A stretch of DNA of 64,000 bases from Aquiflexum sp. TKW24L (lineage in GTDB: Bacteria > Bacteroidota > Bacteroidia > Cytophagales > Cyclobacteriaceae). The notes beneath the pieces are model-generated. The model searched no databases. It was not told the origin of the DNA and worked only from the letters and a program-made list of their open reading frames with translations. The stretch lies in assembly GCF_023502205.1 (NCBI RefSeq), contig NZ_JAMFLG010000014.1, positions 1 to 64,000 on the forward strand, in the 5' to 3' direction. The position numbers were made by a program, and so were the translations under genes. Of this stretch, positions 31,572 to 41,580 are shown piece by piece (the first letter of the stretch is position 1; each line of letters begins with the position of its first letter).

Positions 31572-34272
31572 GATCCAAAAACATAATGCCATGAAATTAT
31601 CAGGTTTGGAACCTTTGGTTTTCACCCCTGAAATCAACTTTGTCAATGTTGGCGAAAGAACCAATATTACCGGTTCGAAGAAATTTGCACGGCTGATTCT
31701 CAATGGAGAATATGACGAGGCTCTTGGGATTGCTTTAGACCAAGTCAGAGGAGGAGCCCAGGTATTGGATGTGTGTATGGATGAGGGCATGCTTGATGGT
31801 GTGGCTGCCATGAAAAAGTTTCTTAACCTCATTGCCTCCGAACCTGAGATCAGCAGGATTCCGATCATGATTGACAGTTCCCGATGGGAAATCATCCTGA
31901 CAGGATTGAAATGTATCCAAGGAAAGGGAATCGTTAATTCGATAAGTTTGAAGAATGGCGAATCTGAATTTATCAATCAGGCCAAGACGATTAAGAAATT
32001 TGGTGCAGCCGTTGTTGTCATGGCCTTTGATGAAAAAGGTCAGGCAGATACCTATCAGAGAAGAATTGATATCTGTAAAAGGAGCTACGATATATTGGTA
32101 AATGAAGTCAGATTCAATCATCAGGACATTATTTTTGATCCGAATATCTTTCCTGTAGCCACAGGAATGGATGAGCACCGAAAAAATGCACTAGACTTTT
32201 TTCATGCTACCCAATGGATCAAGCAAAACCTCCCGGGAGCCAAAGTAAGTGGTGGGGTGAGTAATGTTAGTTTTTCTTTTAGGGGAAATGATCCTGTAAG
32301 GGAAGCCATGCATGCCGCCTTCCTATATCATGCCATCCGTCACGGTATGGATATGGGAATCGTCAATCCTTCCATGCTTGAGGTGTATGACGATATTCCA
32401 AAAGATTTATTGCAAAAAGTGGAAGATGTCCTTTTTGATAGGACGGAAGATGCCACTGAGCAATTGCTTTCATTTGCAGAAACCGTAAAAGCTTCAGGCA
32501 AAAAAGAAATTGTCAACGAAGTCTGGAGAGAATTTCCTGTTGAAAAAAGGATAGAACATGCATTGGTCAAAGGAATTATCGACTTTGTCATTGAAGATAC
32601 GGAGGAAGCAAGATTGAAATACCAAAACCCGCTCAAAGTCATCGAAGGTCCTCTGATGGACGGTATGAATGTGGTCGGTGATTTATTTGGAGAGGGCAAA
32701 ATGTTTCTTCCCCAGGTGGTCAAATCTGCAAGGGTTATGAAAAAGGCAGTGGCTTACTTGGAACCTTTCATGCCAAAAGTCGGAGATTGGAATTACAATG
32801 CCGAGCAAAGCAGCATCAAAAAAATCCTCTTGGCCACCGTCAAAGGTGACGTCCATGATATTGGGAAGAACATCGTAGGAGTAGTTTTGGCGTGTAACAG
32901 CTATCAGATCATCGACCTCGGTGTGATGGTAGATGCTCAAAAAATCATCGATGAAGCCATCAAGAACAAGGTTGACATCATCGGTCTCAGTGGCTTGATA
33001 ACACCGTCATTGGATGAAATGGTCTATGTCGCTTCTGAGATGGAGCGTCAGGGTATGCAGATCCCTTTGCTGATAGGCGGAGCTACGACCTCGAGAATCC
33101 ATACAGCGGTAAAAATTGACCCTGTTTACAGCGGCATTGTCATCCATGTCACGGATGCTTCCAAGTCTGTCCCGATCGCAGGGGAATCCATCAATGAAGA
33201 AACCAAAACTGCCTACCACAAGCAGATTAAAGATACCTACCTCCAACTTCGGGTTGAGCATGAAGCCAAGCAACAAGTAAAGCAACTTGCCACTTATAAA
33301 GAGGCAAAAGCAAACCCTGTCTTTATCGATTGGGAACATTACGAGCCAATTGTACCGGCTCAATTGGGAGAGACGGTTTTCCAAGATCTCGATCTTTCTG
33401 TTTTGAGAAAATATATCGACTGGACGCCATTCTTCAGTACTTGGATGCTGACTGGAAGGTATCCTAAAATTTTCGATGATGCGGTTGTCGGCCAAGAAGC
33501 AAAGAAACTTTTTGATGATGCAAACAAGATGCTGGATCAGATCATTACTGAAAAGTGGATTCAGGCAAAGGCAATTGTGGATTTGTTTCCTGTAAAGCGG
33601 AATGAAGATGATGTTACGGTCCTCAAAGATGGTTCTAATACCGGATACAAGTTTCACTTCCTTCGCCAGCAAGGTAAAAAAGGCAAAGGTGTTCCCAACA
33701 GGTCATTGGCAGATTATATCCATCCCGAAAAAACAGATTATATGGGAGGATTTGCAGTGACAGCCGGATGGGGTATTGAATCTAAATTGGCTGAGTTTCA
33801 AAAAAACCATGACGATTTTCATGACATTATGCTCAAAGCTTTGGCTGACCGTTTGGCAGAAGCAGGAGCAGAGTATTTACATGAGTTGGTCAGAAAAGAC
33901 CTTTGGGGTTATGCAAAATCCGAAATATTGGATAATGAATCCCTGATCAAAGAGGAATACCACGGAATCAGACCGGCACCCGGCTATCCTGCCTGCCCGG
34001 AACATTCTGAAAAAAGAACCCTTTTCGATTTACTCCAAGTTGAAAAATCTATTGGAATAACATTGACCGATAGTTTTGCCATGTATCCTACCTCCTCTGT
34101 CAGCGGATTTTACTTTGGTCATCCTGAGAGTAAATATTTTGGTCTGGGTAAGGTAGGCGAAGATCAAGTTGCGGATTATGCACTGAGAAAAGGAGTAACC
34201 AAAAAACAGGCTGAAAGGTGGTTGTCACCTAATCTGGCTTATTCACCATTATTACAAGTTCAAGAAAAGTAG
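31564..34272 (+). CDS. metH: Methionine synthase, pterin/B12/activation subunit (split MetH C-terminal half)
   Basis: 902 residues from the ATG at 31564, which overlaps the previous stop. The frame is open from 31528, and an ATG at 31591 is an alternative. Modules in order: a pterin-binding barrel ([11 protein letters not shown] near residue 28), the cobalamin cap, a B12-binding domain with DVHDIGKN (lower ligand His431), and the C-terminal SAM-dependent reactivation domain with [12 protein letters not shown]. It transfers the methyl group of methyl-THF to homocysteine held by the preceding protein. It is in the same SAM-controlled operon as metF. Confidence 0.95.
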   Translation: MSRIQKHNAMKLSGLEPLVFTPEINFVNVGERTNITGSKKFARLILNGEYDEALGIALDQVRGGAQVLDVCMDEGMLDGVAAMKKFLNLIASEPEISRIPIMIDSSRWEIILTGLKCIQGKGIVNSISLKNGESEFINQAKTIKKFGAAVVVMAFDEKGQADTYQRRIDICKRSYDILVNEVRFNHQDIIFDPNIFPVATGMDEHRKNALDFFHATQWIKQNLPGAKVSGGVSNVSFSFRGNDPVREAMHAAFLYHAIRHGMDMGIVNPSMLEVYDDIPKDLLQKVEDVLFDRTEDATEQLLSFAETVKASGKKEIVNEVWREFPVEKRIEHALVKGIIDFVIEDTEEARLKYQNPLKVIEGPLMDGMNVVGDLFGEGKMFLPQVVKSARVMKKAVAYLEPFMPKVGDWNYNAEQSSIKKILLATVKGDVHDIGKNIVGVVLACNSYQIIDLGVMVDAQKIIDEAIKNKVDIIGLSGLITPSLDEMVYVASEMERQGMQIPLLIGGATTSRIHTAVKIDPVYSGIVIHVTDASKSVPIAGESINEETKTAYHKQIKDTYLQLRVEHEAKQQVKQLATYKEAKANPVFIDWEHYEPIVPAQLGETVFQDLDLSVLRKYIDWTPFFSTWMLTGRYPKIFDDAVVGQEAKKLFDDANKMLDQIITEKWIQAKAIVDLFPVKRNEDDVTVLKDGSNTGYKFHFLRQQGKKGKGVPNRSLADYIHPEKTDYMGGFAVTAGWGIESKLAEFQKNHDDFHDIMLKALADRLAEAGAEYLHELVRKDLWGYAKSEILDNESLIKEEYHGIRPAPGYPACPEHSEKRTLFDLLQVEKSIGITLTDSFAMYPTSSVSGFYFGHPESKYFGLGKVGEDQVADYALRKGVTKKQAERWLSPNLAYSPLLQVQEK

Positions 34273-34274
34273 CA

Positions 34275-35228
34275 ATGAAAATCACAGAATATATCGCACA
34301 GGCAGAGAAGACCCTGTTCTCCTTTGAAATCCTTCCTCCTTTGAAAGGTCAAAGTCTGAAAGATTTGTTGGTGGGAATTGAGCCATTGATGGAGTTTAAA
34401 CCTCCATTTGTAGATGTGACCTACCATCGGGAAGAGTTTATTTACAAGAAACATCCCAACGGACTTCTCGAAAAAGTAAGTACCAAGAAGCGTCCCGGTA
34501 CAGTCGGAATTTGCGCTGCTTTGATGAACAGGTTTCATGTCGAAGCGGTACCGCATCTGCTTTGTGGAGGCTTTACCATGGAAGAAACTGAAAATGCCCT
34601 TATTGACTTGAATTTTATCGGAGTCCAAAACGTACTCGCCTTGCGTGGTGATGCACCAAAAAACGAAGGGAATTTCCTACCTGAACCAAACGGACATCAA
34701 TATACCAGAGATTTGGTAAAGCAGATTATTGGGATGAATCATGGGAGGTACCTGCATGAGGAAACTGAAACGGGTTTTCATACTGACTTTTGTGTTGGGG
34801 TGGCCGGCTACCCGGAGAAGCACTTTGAAGCACCAAGTTTGAAATTTGATCTTAAGCATTTGAAAGAAAAAGTAGATTCCGGCGCCGAATATATTGTCAC
34901 ACAGATGTTTTTTGACAATCAGAAGTTTTTTGAATTTGTGAAGAAAGTCAGAGAATTGGGAATTACCATTCCGATTATGCCGGGATTGAAACCCATCACC
35001 ACTTTAGGACAGATCAGCATGTTGCCGAGGACTTTTTTCCTGGATTTGCCGGATGCCTTGATGGATGATCTCGAAAAGTGCAAAACAAATGCTGACGTCA
35101 AAGAAGTGGGAATTGCTTGGGCTATCCAACAAAGTAAAGAATTGGTTGCCAACGGGGTTGAGGTATTGCATTATTACACCATGAGTAAGGCTGATGCCAC
35201 TTATAAAATAGCCAAAGAAGTCTTTTGA
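34275..35228 (+). CDS. metF: Methylenetetrahydrofolate reductase
   Basis: 317-residue FAD-dependent reductase converting 5,10-methylene-THF to 5-methyl-THF, the methyl donor for MetH. Visible motifs: FSFEILPPLKG near the N-terminus (catalytic Glu), NVLALRGDAP, and AEYIVTQMFFDN. It starts 2 bp after the MetH C-terminal gene, hence strongly coupled and under the same riboswitch. Confidence 0.96.
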   Translation: MKITEYIAQAEKTLFSFEILPPLKGQSLKDLLVGIEPLMEFKPPFVDVTYHREEFIYKKHPNGLLEKVSTKKRPGTVGICAALMNRFHVEAVPHLLCGGFTMEETENALIDLNFIGVQNVLALRGDAPKNEGNFLPEPNGHQYTRDLVKQIIGMNHGRYLHEETETGFHTDFCVGVAGYPEKHFEAPSLKFDLKHLKEKVDSGAEYIVTQMFFDNQKFFEFVKKVRELGITIPIMPGLKPITTLGQISMLPRTFFLDLPDALMDDLEKCKTNADVKEVGIAWAIQQSKELVANGVEVLHYYTMSKADATYKIAKEVF

Positions 35229-35250
35229 GGGATTTTGCTACATTCGTGCC

Positions 35251-36099
35251 ATGATCAAACTGGTGGAATGTGCCCGGGATGCCATGCAAGGCAGAGCGGA
35301 ATTCATAGATACTTCAATTAAGGCTGCGTATATCAACCAACTGCTTCAGGTGGGGTTTGATACGATTGACTTTGGGAGTTTTGTGAGTCCAAAAGCTATT
35401 CCTCAAATGAGGGATACAGCGGAGGTTTTGGAGCAGCTTGACCTTTTTGGTACAAAGTCCAAACTCCTCGCAATAGTGGCAAATACAAGAGGAGCTGAGG
35501 ATGCCTCCCATTTTGAAGAGATTGATTTTTTGGGTTTTCCACTTTCTTTATCAGAGACATTTCAGCAGCGAAATACCAATAAGTCAATTGCTGAAGCTTT
35601 GGAGGCAGTAGAAGAAATTCAAAATCTCTGTGAGATCAAAGGTAAAATCCTAGTTACCTACCTGAGTATGGGTTTTGGTAATCCTTACGGGGATGCGTAT
35701 TCTCCTGAAATGGTAGCTGAATTTGTCAGAAATTTGGATGGAATGGGTGTCAAAATCATCTCTTTTGCCGATACTATCGGCACTGCCCAACCGGAATTGA
35801 TTTCAGAATTATTCTCTGTCAATGCCAAATCCTATCCCAACATAGAATTTGGTATGCATCTGCATTCCCACCCAGATAACCTAACTCCTAAAATTATAGC
35901 GGCTTTAAAAGCAGGCTGTATCAGGTTTGACAGTGCCATGCTTGGATACGGTGGATGCCCTATGGCCAAAGATGACCTTGTAGGAAATGTGGCAACAGAA
36001 TCCTTGATTAGGATTTTGGAACAGGAGGGGTATGAATTTGACCTCAACATCGTTGAATTTGGAGAAGCGATGAAGCTTGCCAATGTGGTTTTTCATTGA
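35251..36099 (+). CDS. Hydroxymethylglutaryl-CoA lyase-like protein
   Basis: 282-residue TIM-barrel of the HMGL/DRE metallolyase family. The substrate Arg-Asp pair is present, but the N-terminal motif reads VECARDAMQG instead of the usual VGPRDGLQ. The metal-binding HLH appears in FGMHLHSHPDN, and the catalytic Cys lies in GYGGCPMAKDDLVGNVATE. It could cleave HMG-CoA in leucine degradation, or act on a related CoA ester. It starts 22 bp after metF, so it probably shares the SAM-controlled transcript, which is an odd pairing. The exact substrate is uncertain. Confidence 0.8.
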   Translation: MIKLVECARDAMQGRAEFIDTSIKAAYINQLLQVGFDTIDFGSFVSPKAIPQMRDTAEVLEQLDLFGTKSKLLAIVANTRGAEDASHFEEIDFLGFPLSLSETFQQRNTNKSIAEALEAVEEIQNLCEIKGKILVTYLSMGFGNPYGDAYSPEMVAEFVRNLDGMGVKIISFADTIGTAQPELISELFSVNAKSYPNIEFGMHLHSHPDNLTPKIIAALKAGCIRFDSAMLGYGGCPMAKDDLVGNVATESLIRILEQEGYEFDLNIVEFGEAMKLANVVFH

Positions 36100-36152
36100 A
36101 AAGACTTCGGAGGTTATAGACTTTGGTTTTTAATACAGAAGAAAAAGTCATT

Positions 36153-37241
36153 TCAAAAAATCCATCCTAATCTAAAATCCATATACTCAGCGACGTGCCC
36201 ATGGGCTTTGAGTCCTGCACCAATCCGGATGTTTTTTCCTATCAGGTAATTCAATGTATATCGCTGGTAAAACTCCCGATCCTCTTGATATCCCAATGGT
36301 TTGGACAGGTACTTGACCATGCGCTGACTGAAATCAAATTTTCCAAAAAGGAAATGGTTCTCCAAAAAGATTCCGGGAATCACAGCCTCTATTCGGCTTT
36401 CTTGGATAGGCAGTGAAAAGTCCTTAGCGATCTCAATCCCTCCTCCCAAGCCGATAATTCCGGTAAACTTACGGTAGGTACCTCCAGCAAGGGTAAAGTT
36501 TGGTTGACGGGTTCCATTGTCGGAGTCCCGTGTATTGAATCCCAAGTCTGCATAAAATGACCATTTGTTCGGGAGAGGGCTTTTTTCATAGCTTGGTAAA
36601 TCGGCTTTTCGGGTATAATGAACAACTCCCAATCCCCACATCGGATAGTTCATCCCCCGATTGGGCTGACTTTGACCCCCATTGGATATGTGGTTGTATG
36701 AAAATGAGGCCTGTAATTCCCATTGATGACTAAGTTCAAAGAAAAGTTTTGGAGCAACAAAAATTAGAAAACTGATAGACGAACTAAAGAATGTATTCCT
36801 TGGATTTTCGATAGGGTCATAAATTCGGGTAAGGTAACTTACACCCATTCCTGTAGAAAGACTTGCCGACCACCTGTCAGTTCTGAAAAGGTATGGTTCA
36901 AAACTTCCTGAAAGATTCCAAGCCTGACCCAACTCCCTGGGATTTTGAAAATCTACGACTGATAGATTCAGCCCCAAATAATGAAAGCAATTGCAGGCTT
37001 CCCAGTTTTTGCGGGTTGATCTCATCCATTGGGTAGATAGATTCAGGGAAATGGGTCGGCTGGAAGCCAGATCCTGAAGTTCAGGATTATGGGGAATTAT
37101 CCATCCATATTGACTTTCAAGGCCTATCTTATGAGAACTGACCTGCGCTTCTGCATTTACAGCCCAAAAACTTAGAATAAGAAAAATCAAAGCAGCCTTT
37201 TTCAAAATTTTCTTTTTTTGATTTTTACGAAAATGAAACAA
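36153..37241 (-). CDS. Acyloxyacyl hydrolase / PagL-like lipid A deacylase
   Basis: 362-residue outer-membrane beta-barrel with signal peptide (about 1-33). The SYNHISNGG motif gives His184 and Ser186 in the PagL HxSN arrangement, followed by PNRGMN. PagL removes the 3-position acyl chain of lipid A. The acidic third catalytic residue I would expect about 13-14 positions after the His is not evident (Met197/Asn198), so activity may be altered. It is convergent with the methionine operon and divergent from the PepSY gene. The family assignment is from the motif. Confidence 0.7.
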   Translation of the reverse strand: MFHFRKNQKKKILKKAALIFLILSFWAVNAEAQVSSHKIGLESQYGWIIPHNPELQDLASSRPISLNLSTQWMRSTRKNWEACNCFHYLGLNLSVVDFQNPRELGQAWNLSGSFEPYLFRTDRWSASLSTGMGVSYLTRIYDPIENPRNTFFSSSISFLIFVAPKLFFELSHQWELQASFSYNHISNGGQSQPNRGMNYPMWGLGVVHYTRKADLPSYEKSPLPNKWSFYADLGFNTRDSDNGTRQPNFTLAGGTYRKFTGIIGLGGGIEIAKDFSLPIQESRIEAVIPGIFLENHFLFGKFDFSQRMVKYLSKPLGYQEDREFYQRYTLNYLIGKNIRIGAGLKAHGHVAEYMDFRLGWIF

Positions 37242-37443
37242 AGATGTGTGGCCATAGAAAGGGTTTTTTATCCTTGTAAACGATAAACATTTCCGGTGGA
37301 ATATTAGCCAAAAGAATTTTCAATAAAGTGAATTTTCTACGAAAACTGTGCTTCGTCTTTCTTCAAGAAGACCGCCTGAAAAAAAATAAAACACTTCTGC
37401 CCCGATTTTAATTATTTTCGCCGATTGTTATTGAGTATTTCTT

Positions 37444-38001
37444 ATGATTTCCAAAAAAGCCCATCAAACCCGTATCTACAGGCGAATACACAAATGGATT
37501 AGTATAGTCTTTGTTTTTTTTCTTGTGATTATTGGCATCACGGCTATTCTTTTGGCTTGGAAAAAAGAATTGGGTCTCATCCCCAAAACCCAAACTACTA
37601 AAGTTGAAAACCCTTCCAAATGGATTCCATTGGATAAAATGATGGAGATCGGGCAAACGTTTGCAAGAGACAGCCTACAAAAAAGTGACCTGATCGACAG
37701 GATAGATGTCAGACCCGAAAAGGGCATAGCCAAGATTGTTTTCAAAAGGCATTTTACAGAAATCCAAGTTGATGGCTATTCGGGAGAGATTCTGTCAGTC
37801 AGCCAAAGAAATTCCGACTTGGTGGAAAAAATCCATGATGGAAGTATTTTAGATTTTTTGATGGTGTCGGATTCCGAAATTTTCAAAATCACCTACAGCA
37901 CCTTGACCTCAGTTGTCTTGCTTTTGCTTTGTTTTACAGGTTTTTTTCTATGGTATTTGCCTAAGATGATAAAGAAATTAAAAAGCCGGAAGGTCACTTA
38001 A
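37444..38001 (+). CDS. PepSY-domain membrane protein
   Basis: 185 residues with two transmembrane helices (about 18-40 and 150-172) flanking a PepSY-type periplasmic region (about 55-125). The start RRIHKWISIVF is typical of the PepSY-TM family often linked to iron-siderophore uptake or flavin reductases. It lies 52 bp upstream of the Na/Pi symporter gene, on the same strand. No TonB receptor is adjacent, so its role here is unclear. Confidence 0.75.
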   Translation: MISKKAHQTRIYRRIHKWISIVFVFFLVIIGITAILLAWKKELGLIPKTQTTKVENPSKWIPLDKMMEIGQTFARDSLQKSDLIDRIDVRPEKGIAKIVFKRHFTEIQVDGYSGEILSVSQRNSDLVEKIHDGSILDFLMVSDSEIFKITYSTLTSVVLLLLCFTGFFLWYLPKMIKKLKSRKVT

Positions 38002-38053
38002 ATCATTCTAATTGTCACCATTGCTTTCTATATTTGGTCTAGGCTGAAAGGTT

Positions 38054-39706
38054 ATGGATCAAATTGACTTTGATTTTTGGAAATTTTTTGCAGGCATTGG
38101 GATATTCCTTTGGGGGATATTTCACCTTGAGAATGCCATCAAAGAAATCGGAGGAACTTCATTCAGGCAGCTGATGCACCGGTTTACCGATTCACCGTGG
38201 AAAGGGATTTTGATTGGTACCTTGGTGACGGCGATCGTACAGAGCAGTTCCCTAGTGACATTGATGACTTTGGCATTTTTGGGGGCAGGAGTACTGAATC
38301 TTAAAAATGCTTTAGGAGTGGTGTTGGGTGCCAACTTAGGAACTACAGCTACTGCTTGGATCGTGGCAACCTTGGGTTTCAAATTCAGCGTAGAGGCATT
38401 TTCTCTTCCTTTTTTGGGGATTGGGATTTTTCTGTTTCTCATTTTTTCGAATAGACCTTACCTTAAAAATCTTGGTGCTTTTGCAATAGGTTTTGGGTTA
38501 CTTTTTTTGGGATTGGATTTCATGAAAACCTCCATTGAAGCCATTGCAGCAGGGATTGATATGGAAAAATTCCAAGGCTATGGATCCTGGTTATACCTGA
38601 TCATAGGAATGGTACTTACAGCACTGATCCAATCAAGTTCAGCTTCTATCGTCATTGTTTTGAGTACGATGAATGCGGGCATTATCGGTTTGACTGAAGG
38701 TGCAGCCATGGTCATAGGAGCCAATATTGGCACTACGTTTACCATAGGGATAGGATCTTTGGGAGGAACTGCAGATAAAAAGAGGCTGGCGTTTGCCCAT
38801 TTTTTATTCAATGTTGTCTCAGGAATATTAGTGTTTTTCTTCTTGGATTGGATATTGATGATCACCATGAAATGGTTTTCCATCAGTGATGCCTTGATGG
38901 AGTTGGTGTTTTTTAACACTTTCCTCAATGCGGTTGGGATTATTATGTTTTATCCTTTTATGAACCAATTAGACGGATTTCTCAAAAAGCTCTTTGTAAA
39001 AGATGAGCCTCAGGGAATATCCAAGTACATCAAAAACGTCAGTCCAAAAGTCCCTTCTGTAGCTTTGGAGGCTCTGGAAAAAGAAATTTTGTTGGCTTAT
39101 GAGAGTACGGTCAATTTCATCGTCAATGTGTTGGAAAATGGGGAATTGAAAGGAAACACCATGTCCATTTGGCGAAAAATTCTCTACCAACCCGTGGATC
39201 TGCTTGAAGAATATGGAATGATCAAAAAACTTGAGGATGAAATTACCAAATACCACATTCTTCTTCAGGAAGAATTTCTGAGTGAAAAAGAAGCTCAAAA
39301 ATTGACATCACTGATGTTGGCAATGAGGACATTGGTTTTTGCCGCTAAGGACATCAAGGATGTCATGCACAACATCAGGGATATGGAAGATGAAGAAGAT
39401 AGGGTCGTGGTGGATCTCCACGGCAAGATCAAGACTTATGTTGTTTCTTTTCTTGAAAAAATGGACGCATATATTAAACTAGAGGTAGTTCCTAAGGATG
39501 AACCAATGTGGATCTTTGAAAATTCAAAGCAATACAAAAACTGGATTTCCGAATTGTATGCTGACCTCAAATTACAAGAACTTGAGTTTCCTGTTTCGAC
39601 GCTCAACAACGTTATCAAACAGGTGATTAGTGGACTTGATAATCTGGGAAGTTCGGTCATTCATTGGAAACATCAGAAAAAAGAGGTCATCGACGTCATG
39701 CCCTGA
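38054..39706 (+). CDS. Na+/phosphate cotransporter family protein (NptA-type) with PhoU-like tail
   Basis: 550-residue inner-membrane protein. Two inverted QSSS motifs (VQSSSLVT and IQSSSASIVI) mark the PNaS symporter repeats in about eight helices (about 5-305). The cytoplasmic C-terminal half (about 330-550) is helical and PhoU-like. Predicted to move inorganic phosphate with Na+. A hairpin follows its stop codon. Confidence 0.88.
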   Translation: MDQIDFDFWKFFAGIGIFLWGIFHLENAIKEIGGTSFRQLMHRFTDSPWKGILIGTLVTAIVQSSSLVTLMTLAFLGAGVLNLKNALGVVLGANLGTTATAWIVATLGFKFSVEAFSLPFLGIGIFLFLIFSNRPYLKNLGAFAIGFGLLFLGLDFMKTSIEAIAAGIDMEKFQGYGSWLYLIIGMVLTALIQSSSASIVIVLSTMNAGIIGLTEGAAMVIGANIGTTFTIGIGSLGGTADKKRLAFAHFLFNVVSGILVFFFLDWILMITMKWFSISDALMELVFFNTFLNAVGIIMFYPFMNQLDGFLKKLFVKDEPQGISKYIKNVSPKVPSVALEALEKEILLAYESTVNFIVNVLENGELKGNTMSIWRKILYQPVDLLEEYGMIKKLEDEITKYHILLQEEFLSEKEAQKLTSLMLAMRTLVFAAKDIKDVMHNIRDMEDEEDRVVVDLHGKIKTYVVSFLEKMDAYIKLEVVPKDEPMWIFENSKQYKNWISELYADLKLQELEFPVSTLNNVIKQVISGLDNLGSSVIHWKHQKKEVIDVMP

Positions 39707-39717
39707 ACCTAAAGCAA

Positions 39718-39748
39718 CAAGCCTTTGAAATGTTTTTTCAAAGGCTTG
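39718..39748. terminator. Hairpin between the Na/Pi gene and usp
   Basis: CAAGCCTTTGAAA (39718-39730) pairs with TTTCAAAGGCTTG (39736-39748) over a 5-nt loop. There is no strong T-run on either strand, so it may be an attenuated or bidirectional terminator. Confidence 0.5.
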
Positions 39749-39779
39749 AGGAGCAAGGGTAAATTTGTTGTCAGTTAAG

Positions 39780-40607
39780 TTATTCTATCTTGACACTCAA
39801 TACTGCTATTTCTGACTTGTAAAGGACCGTATCAGTCACGCCGACCTGATAGGTCGCCATCCCTTTTCTATTTCCGGATGCGATACCGATAAAACCAATT
39901 TTCCTTTTTTTGGCAAATTCAACAATCCCGTTTTCAGGTTCTGCATGACAATAGACATGTTTGTGAATCACAAGGTCTTCAAATCCTTTTGCATAGGCAT
40001 CCATTCTGGATTCGGCAATATCAGAATTCACAAAATGTGTTGGGGTATTTACAAAGAGGAAGTGGACGGAGGTTTGGAAATCCTTCAAAACCGCTTTCAT
40101 TTTGGTAAAAGCTGGTCTGGAATCTTCATTGAACATGGAAGCAAAGACCATTTTCCTAAGGTCATTTCCACTCAATGGTTTTTTGACAGCCATCACCGGA
40201 CAGTCTGCATTTCTCAAAACATGCTGGAGGGTGGACCCGACAAATTTACCGTCTATGTGACCTGCGCCGTAAGCACCGATTACAATCAGATCAGCTTTAT
40301 GTTTTTTGGATAAGTCTAAAATAACTTGCTGGGGAACACCAATCCCCACTACAGGTTCGACGGGAACAGCATGAAGTTTGTGTTCCAAGATGAATGACTT
40401 CAATTTATCTTTGGCCTCTGCTTCCATATCCTGTACATCACTGTTTTTGGCTTTTTGTTCATTGGAGAGGTGATTCCAGTCCAATAACGTGCTGACAACA
40501 TTGACACAAGTAATGCTGCTATCAGCCTTTTGTGCGATTTTCAAAGCACTCAAAAAGGCAAAATCAGAGTAAGAGGAAAAGTCGATAGGAACGATTATTC
40601 TTTTCAT
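39780..40607 (-). CDS. Universal stress protein, tandem UspA domains
   Basis: 275 residues from the ATG at 40605-40607 (MKRIIVPIDFSSYS). The frame is open 24 codons further upstream, but that extension is not Usp-like. Two UspA domains are present. The first ends with the GxGGxVG-like GAYGAGHIDGKFVGS nucleotide-binding motif. The second (about 145-275) is degenerate (GIASGNRKGMA). Probably a cytoplasmic ATP-binding stress protein. A palindrome TGAT-N4-ATCA lies 59 bp upstream. Confidence 0.9.
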   Translation of the reverse strand: MKRIIVPIDFSSYSDFAFLSALKIAQKADSSITCVNVVSTLLDWNHLSNEQKAKNSDVQDMEAEAKDKLKSFILEHKLHAVPVEPVVGIGVPQQVILDLSKKHKADLIVIGAYGAGHIDGKFVGSTLQHVLRNADCPVMAVKKPLSGNDLRKMVFASMFNEDSRPAFTKMKAVLKDFQTSVHFLFVNTPTHFVNSDIAESRMDAYAKGFEDLVIHKHVYCHAEPENGIVEFAKKRKIGFIGIASGNRKGMATYQVGVTDTVLYKSEIAVLSVKIE

Positions 40608-40665
40608 GGTTATTGGATTTTGGTTGCTAATAGGATAAAGGTGGGTATTTATTAGAAAAAATTCT

Positions 40666-40679
40666 ATGATCAAAATCAT
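40666..40679. promoter_or_regulatory. Candidate FNR/CRP-type operator
   Basis: ATGAT-CAAA-ATCAT is a perfect palindrome whose TGAT-N4-ATCA core matches the FNR half-site pattern. It lies between the divergent usp and SDR genes, 1 kb from a Crp/Fnr regulator with an FNR-like recognition helix. Confidence 0.4.
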
Positions 40680-40751
40680 GTCTAAGTCTGATAATATTCT
40701 TATTTAAGAAACTGTCAATGAGGTATTTTTGGTAAACAAATCCAAAAAATC

Positions 40752-41516
40752 ATGAAAGCTTTAGAAAATAAATCTATCATAATTACAGGCGGTGCCGGCG
40801 GAATAGGTAAAGCAACAGCCCGGATGTTTCTGGATGAGGGAGGTAAGGACGTGTTGCTAGTGGACATCAACCAAAAGAATTTGGATGAGGCAAAAAGTGA
40901 ATTAAATAATCCAGGGGTTCATTGCTTTGTTGCTGATATCAGCAAAGCTGATGCAGTGAAAGCATACACCGACAAGGCAGTTGAATTGTTTGGAAAACTT
41001 GATGTAGTATTTTTAAATGCAGGGTATGAAGGTGTGGTCAAACCGCTGACCGAATATCCGGAAGATATTTTTGATAAAGTTTTGGATATCAATGTCAAAG
41101 GTATTTGGCTTGGGTTGAAGTATGCATTCCCCTACATGCAAAAATCCGGAGGCTCAATAATTATCACTTGCTCCGTGGCTGGCCTCACAGGAATAGCGAA
41201 TATGGTGGCGTATATCACCAGCAAGCATGCGATTATCGGTACCATGAGAGTAGCAGCCTTGGAAGGTGCTCCATATCAGATTCGGGTCAATACTGTCCAT
41301 CCGGGACCTGTAGACAATAGGATGATGCGGTCTTTGGAAGAGGGCTTTGCACCGGGCGCGGGAGGGGAAGTCAAAAAAGGCTTTGAAAGTCAGATTCCAT
41401 TGGGAAGATATGCGACCAATGAAGACATTGCTTCCACTGTCACTTTTCTTGCATCAGACAAAAGCAAATATATCACAGGTGCAATGCATGTAGTAGATGG
41501 CGGATTTGCAATTTAG
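40752..41516 (+). CDS. Short-chain dehydrogenase/reductase
   Basis: 254-residue classical SDR. The Rossmann start is TGGAGGIGKATA (Gly-rich NAD(P) loop), Asp (VDINQKN) favours NAD over NADP, and the NAG motif appears as LNAGYEG. The catalytic Ser (IITCSVAG), Tyr (AYITSKHA) and Lys are all present. The end VDGGFAI is typical of the family. Substrate unknown. It is followed by a good terminator. Confidence 0.9.
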   Translation: MKALENKSIIITGGAGGIGKATARMFLDEGGKDVLLVDINQKNLDEAKSELNNPGVHCFVADISKADAVKAYTDKAVELFGKLDVVFLNAGYEGVVKPLTEYPEDIFDKVLDINVKGIWLGLKYAFPYMQKSGGSIIITCSVAGLTGIANMVAYITSKHAIIGTMRVAALEGAPYQIRVNTVHPGPVDNRMMRSLEEGFAPGAGGEVKKGFESQIPLGRYATNEDIASTVTFLASDKSKYITGAMHVVDGGFAI

Positions 41517-41540
41517 TTTCATAGGGTTAATAAGGTTAAA

Positions 41541-41573
41541 AAAGGCTGAAGTTGAATTTCAGCCTTTTTTTTT
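41541..41573 (+). terminator. Terminator after the SDR gene
   Basis: AAAGGCTGAA (41541-41550) pairs with TTCAGCCTTT (41558-41567), followed by a T-run. Confidence 0.85.
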
Positions 41574-41580
41574 GTGATAG

